64,000 bases of DNA from Candidatus Poribacteria bacterium (GTDB taxonomy: Bacteria; Poribacteria; WGA-4E; WGA-3G): assembly GCA_022827225.1 (NCBI GenBank), contig JAJDTJ010000104.1, forward strand, positions 60,797-124,796, read 5' to 3'. A model generated the notes under the pieces. That model saw nothing but the letters and a program-made list of their open reading frames with translations, ran no database searches and had not been told where the DNA came from. The position numbers were made by a program, and so were the translations under genes. Positions 63,600 to 64,000 of the stretch are shown piece after piece; positions within the stretch are counted from its first letter, which is position 1, and each line of letters begins with the position of its first letter.

Positions 63600-63681
63600 G
63601 TATCAGGTTGGCAGACATGCTTAGCATTGTCGCTTGACAATGTGTCTGCCTCCTACTAAGCAGAGGATAAACGCCTGATAC
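63600..63681 (+). other. Folded left-end/leader structure with possible pseudoknot
   Basis: Outer stem GTATCAGG (63600-63607) with CCTGATAC (63674-63681). Inner stems GGCAGACA/TGTCTGCC (63610-63617, 63643-63650) and CATTGTC/GACAATG (63625-63631, 63636-63642). The seven bases TGCTTAG bulged between them (63618-63624) are perfectly complementary to CTAAGCA (63656-63662). It lies directly before the tnpB-like gene. Confidence 0.7.
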
Positions 63682-63691
63682 CTGATATACC

Positions 63692-64000
63692 ATGTATGCT
63701 ACACTCTACAAACTCTTTCGTGCCAAACGTAATCGCACTTTGAAGCGACTGACGTGGATCGCACACGATATTTGGAACTACTTCCTCGGATGGCAACGCA
63801 CTCGCTATGCCCTTGGGCTGCCGTATATGTCCTTCGCTGAAATGTCGCGTCAGTTCACAATATTGCGTAAAGCACACCCTGAAGTGTTCGCACATTGGCG
63901 GGAGTTAGACTCTTGGGCAGCCCGTGAGATACTCAAGCGATTGGATGAAGGATACCAACGGTTCTTTACTGGACTTGCCAAACGTCCTCCGAAGTTTCGT
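63692..64000 (+). CDS. IS200/IS605-type transposon protein (TnpB/OrfB-like), cut by the window end
   Basis: An open frame of 103 codons from ATG 63692 to the last base without a stop. It reads TLYKLFRAKRNRTLKRLTW, IWNYFLGWQRTRYALGLPY, then SFAEMSRQFTILRK and LDSWAAREILKRLDEGYQRF, the N-terminal helix-turn-helix region of IS605 OrfB/TnpB proteins, which are RNA-guided nucleases. The catalytic RuvC part lies outside the window. No tnpA is seen to its left, so it is probably a tnpB-only element. No ribosome-binding site is visible. Confidence 0.82.
   Translation, partial: MYATLYKLFRAKRNRTLKRLTWIAHDIWNYFLGWQRTRYALGLPYMSFAEMSRQFTILRKAHPEVFAHWRELDSWAAREILKRLDEGYQRFFTGLAKRPPKFR

Overview
The window reads as chromosomal DNA of an uncultured Gram-negative bacterium with a true outer membrane. 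It carries an LptD-type LPS assembly protein, SurA-like chaperones, a TonB-like membrane-anchored von Willebrand protein and lipoproteins. The mix of type I sulfatase, enolase-superfamily enzyme, sugar-acid kinase, LamG and Uma2 proteins and many paralogous accessory genes is reminiscent of Candidatus Poribacteria and relatives. That assignment is an inference from gene style, not from a marker gene. No rRNA, convincing tRNA or CRISPR array was seen. Several promoters match TTGACA-N17-TATAAT very closely, so a sigma70-type housekeeping factor is likely.

Layout. 0-5 kb: a double-VWA membrane protein, a PCMT-family methyltransferase whose C-terminus is split by a frameshift, and MoaB. 4.3-12 kb: a CapK-like adenylate-forming enzyme, a sulfatase, a small nuclease-like protein, a Tat-exported sulfite-oxidase-like molybdoenzyme, an MFS transporter and a muconate-lactonizing-type enzyme. 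12-15.2 kb: PfkB-type sugar kinase, 2-hydroxyacid dehydrogenase and GDPD phosphodiesterase, a plausible sugar-acid catabolic set. 15-20 kb, minus strand: D12-class adenine methylase, Stf0-like sulfotransferase, Uma2 protein and two tandem MacB-type permeases. 20.4-27 kb, plus strand: a large glycoside-hydrolase-like protein, a trypsin-like protease fused to TPRs, a ThDP enzyme and a phosphofructokinase with pyrophosphate-type active-site residues, closed by a strong terminator.

27-46.5 kb is a defence island on the minus strand. A type I restriction-modification system is scattered through it: hsdM at 44.4 kb, hsdS at 34.6 kb, hsdR at 27.1 kb. Packed between these are a RecF/OLD-like ATPase with a TOPRIM/DUF4276-like partner (AbiL/Rlo/PARIS-like logic), two chimeric copies of that partner, a PIN toxin with two antitoxin genes, and a 541-residue PD-(D/E)XK-like protein bracketed by 42-bp inverted repeats. 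Further in lie a 1126-residue sacsin-like ATPase with a DUF3883-like nuclease tail and a small TIR-like / three-helix membrane protein module. The sacsin/TIR block lies between two 102-bp direct repeats that look like MITEs and contains an integrase relic. A decayed hsdM-antitoxin junction survives at 48.4-48.6 kb.

46.5-62 kb: two SDR dehydrogenases, then a compact envelope-biogenesis run on the minus strand: fibronectin-III lipoprotein, small membrane protein, DUF3108 protein, Mfd, two PpiC-like proteins, SurA, and an LptD with parvulin (PPIase) domains inserted inside it. This LptD-parvulin fusion, directly behind a SurA gene, is the most striking single gene in the window. 62-64 kb: a LamG protein, a broken Uma2 gene, and the left end of an IS200/IS605-type element. 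The element's tnpB-like gene runs off the window and is preceded by a consensus promoter and a folded leader with possible pseudoknot pairing.
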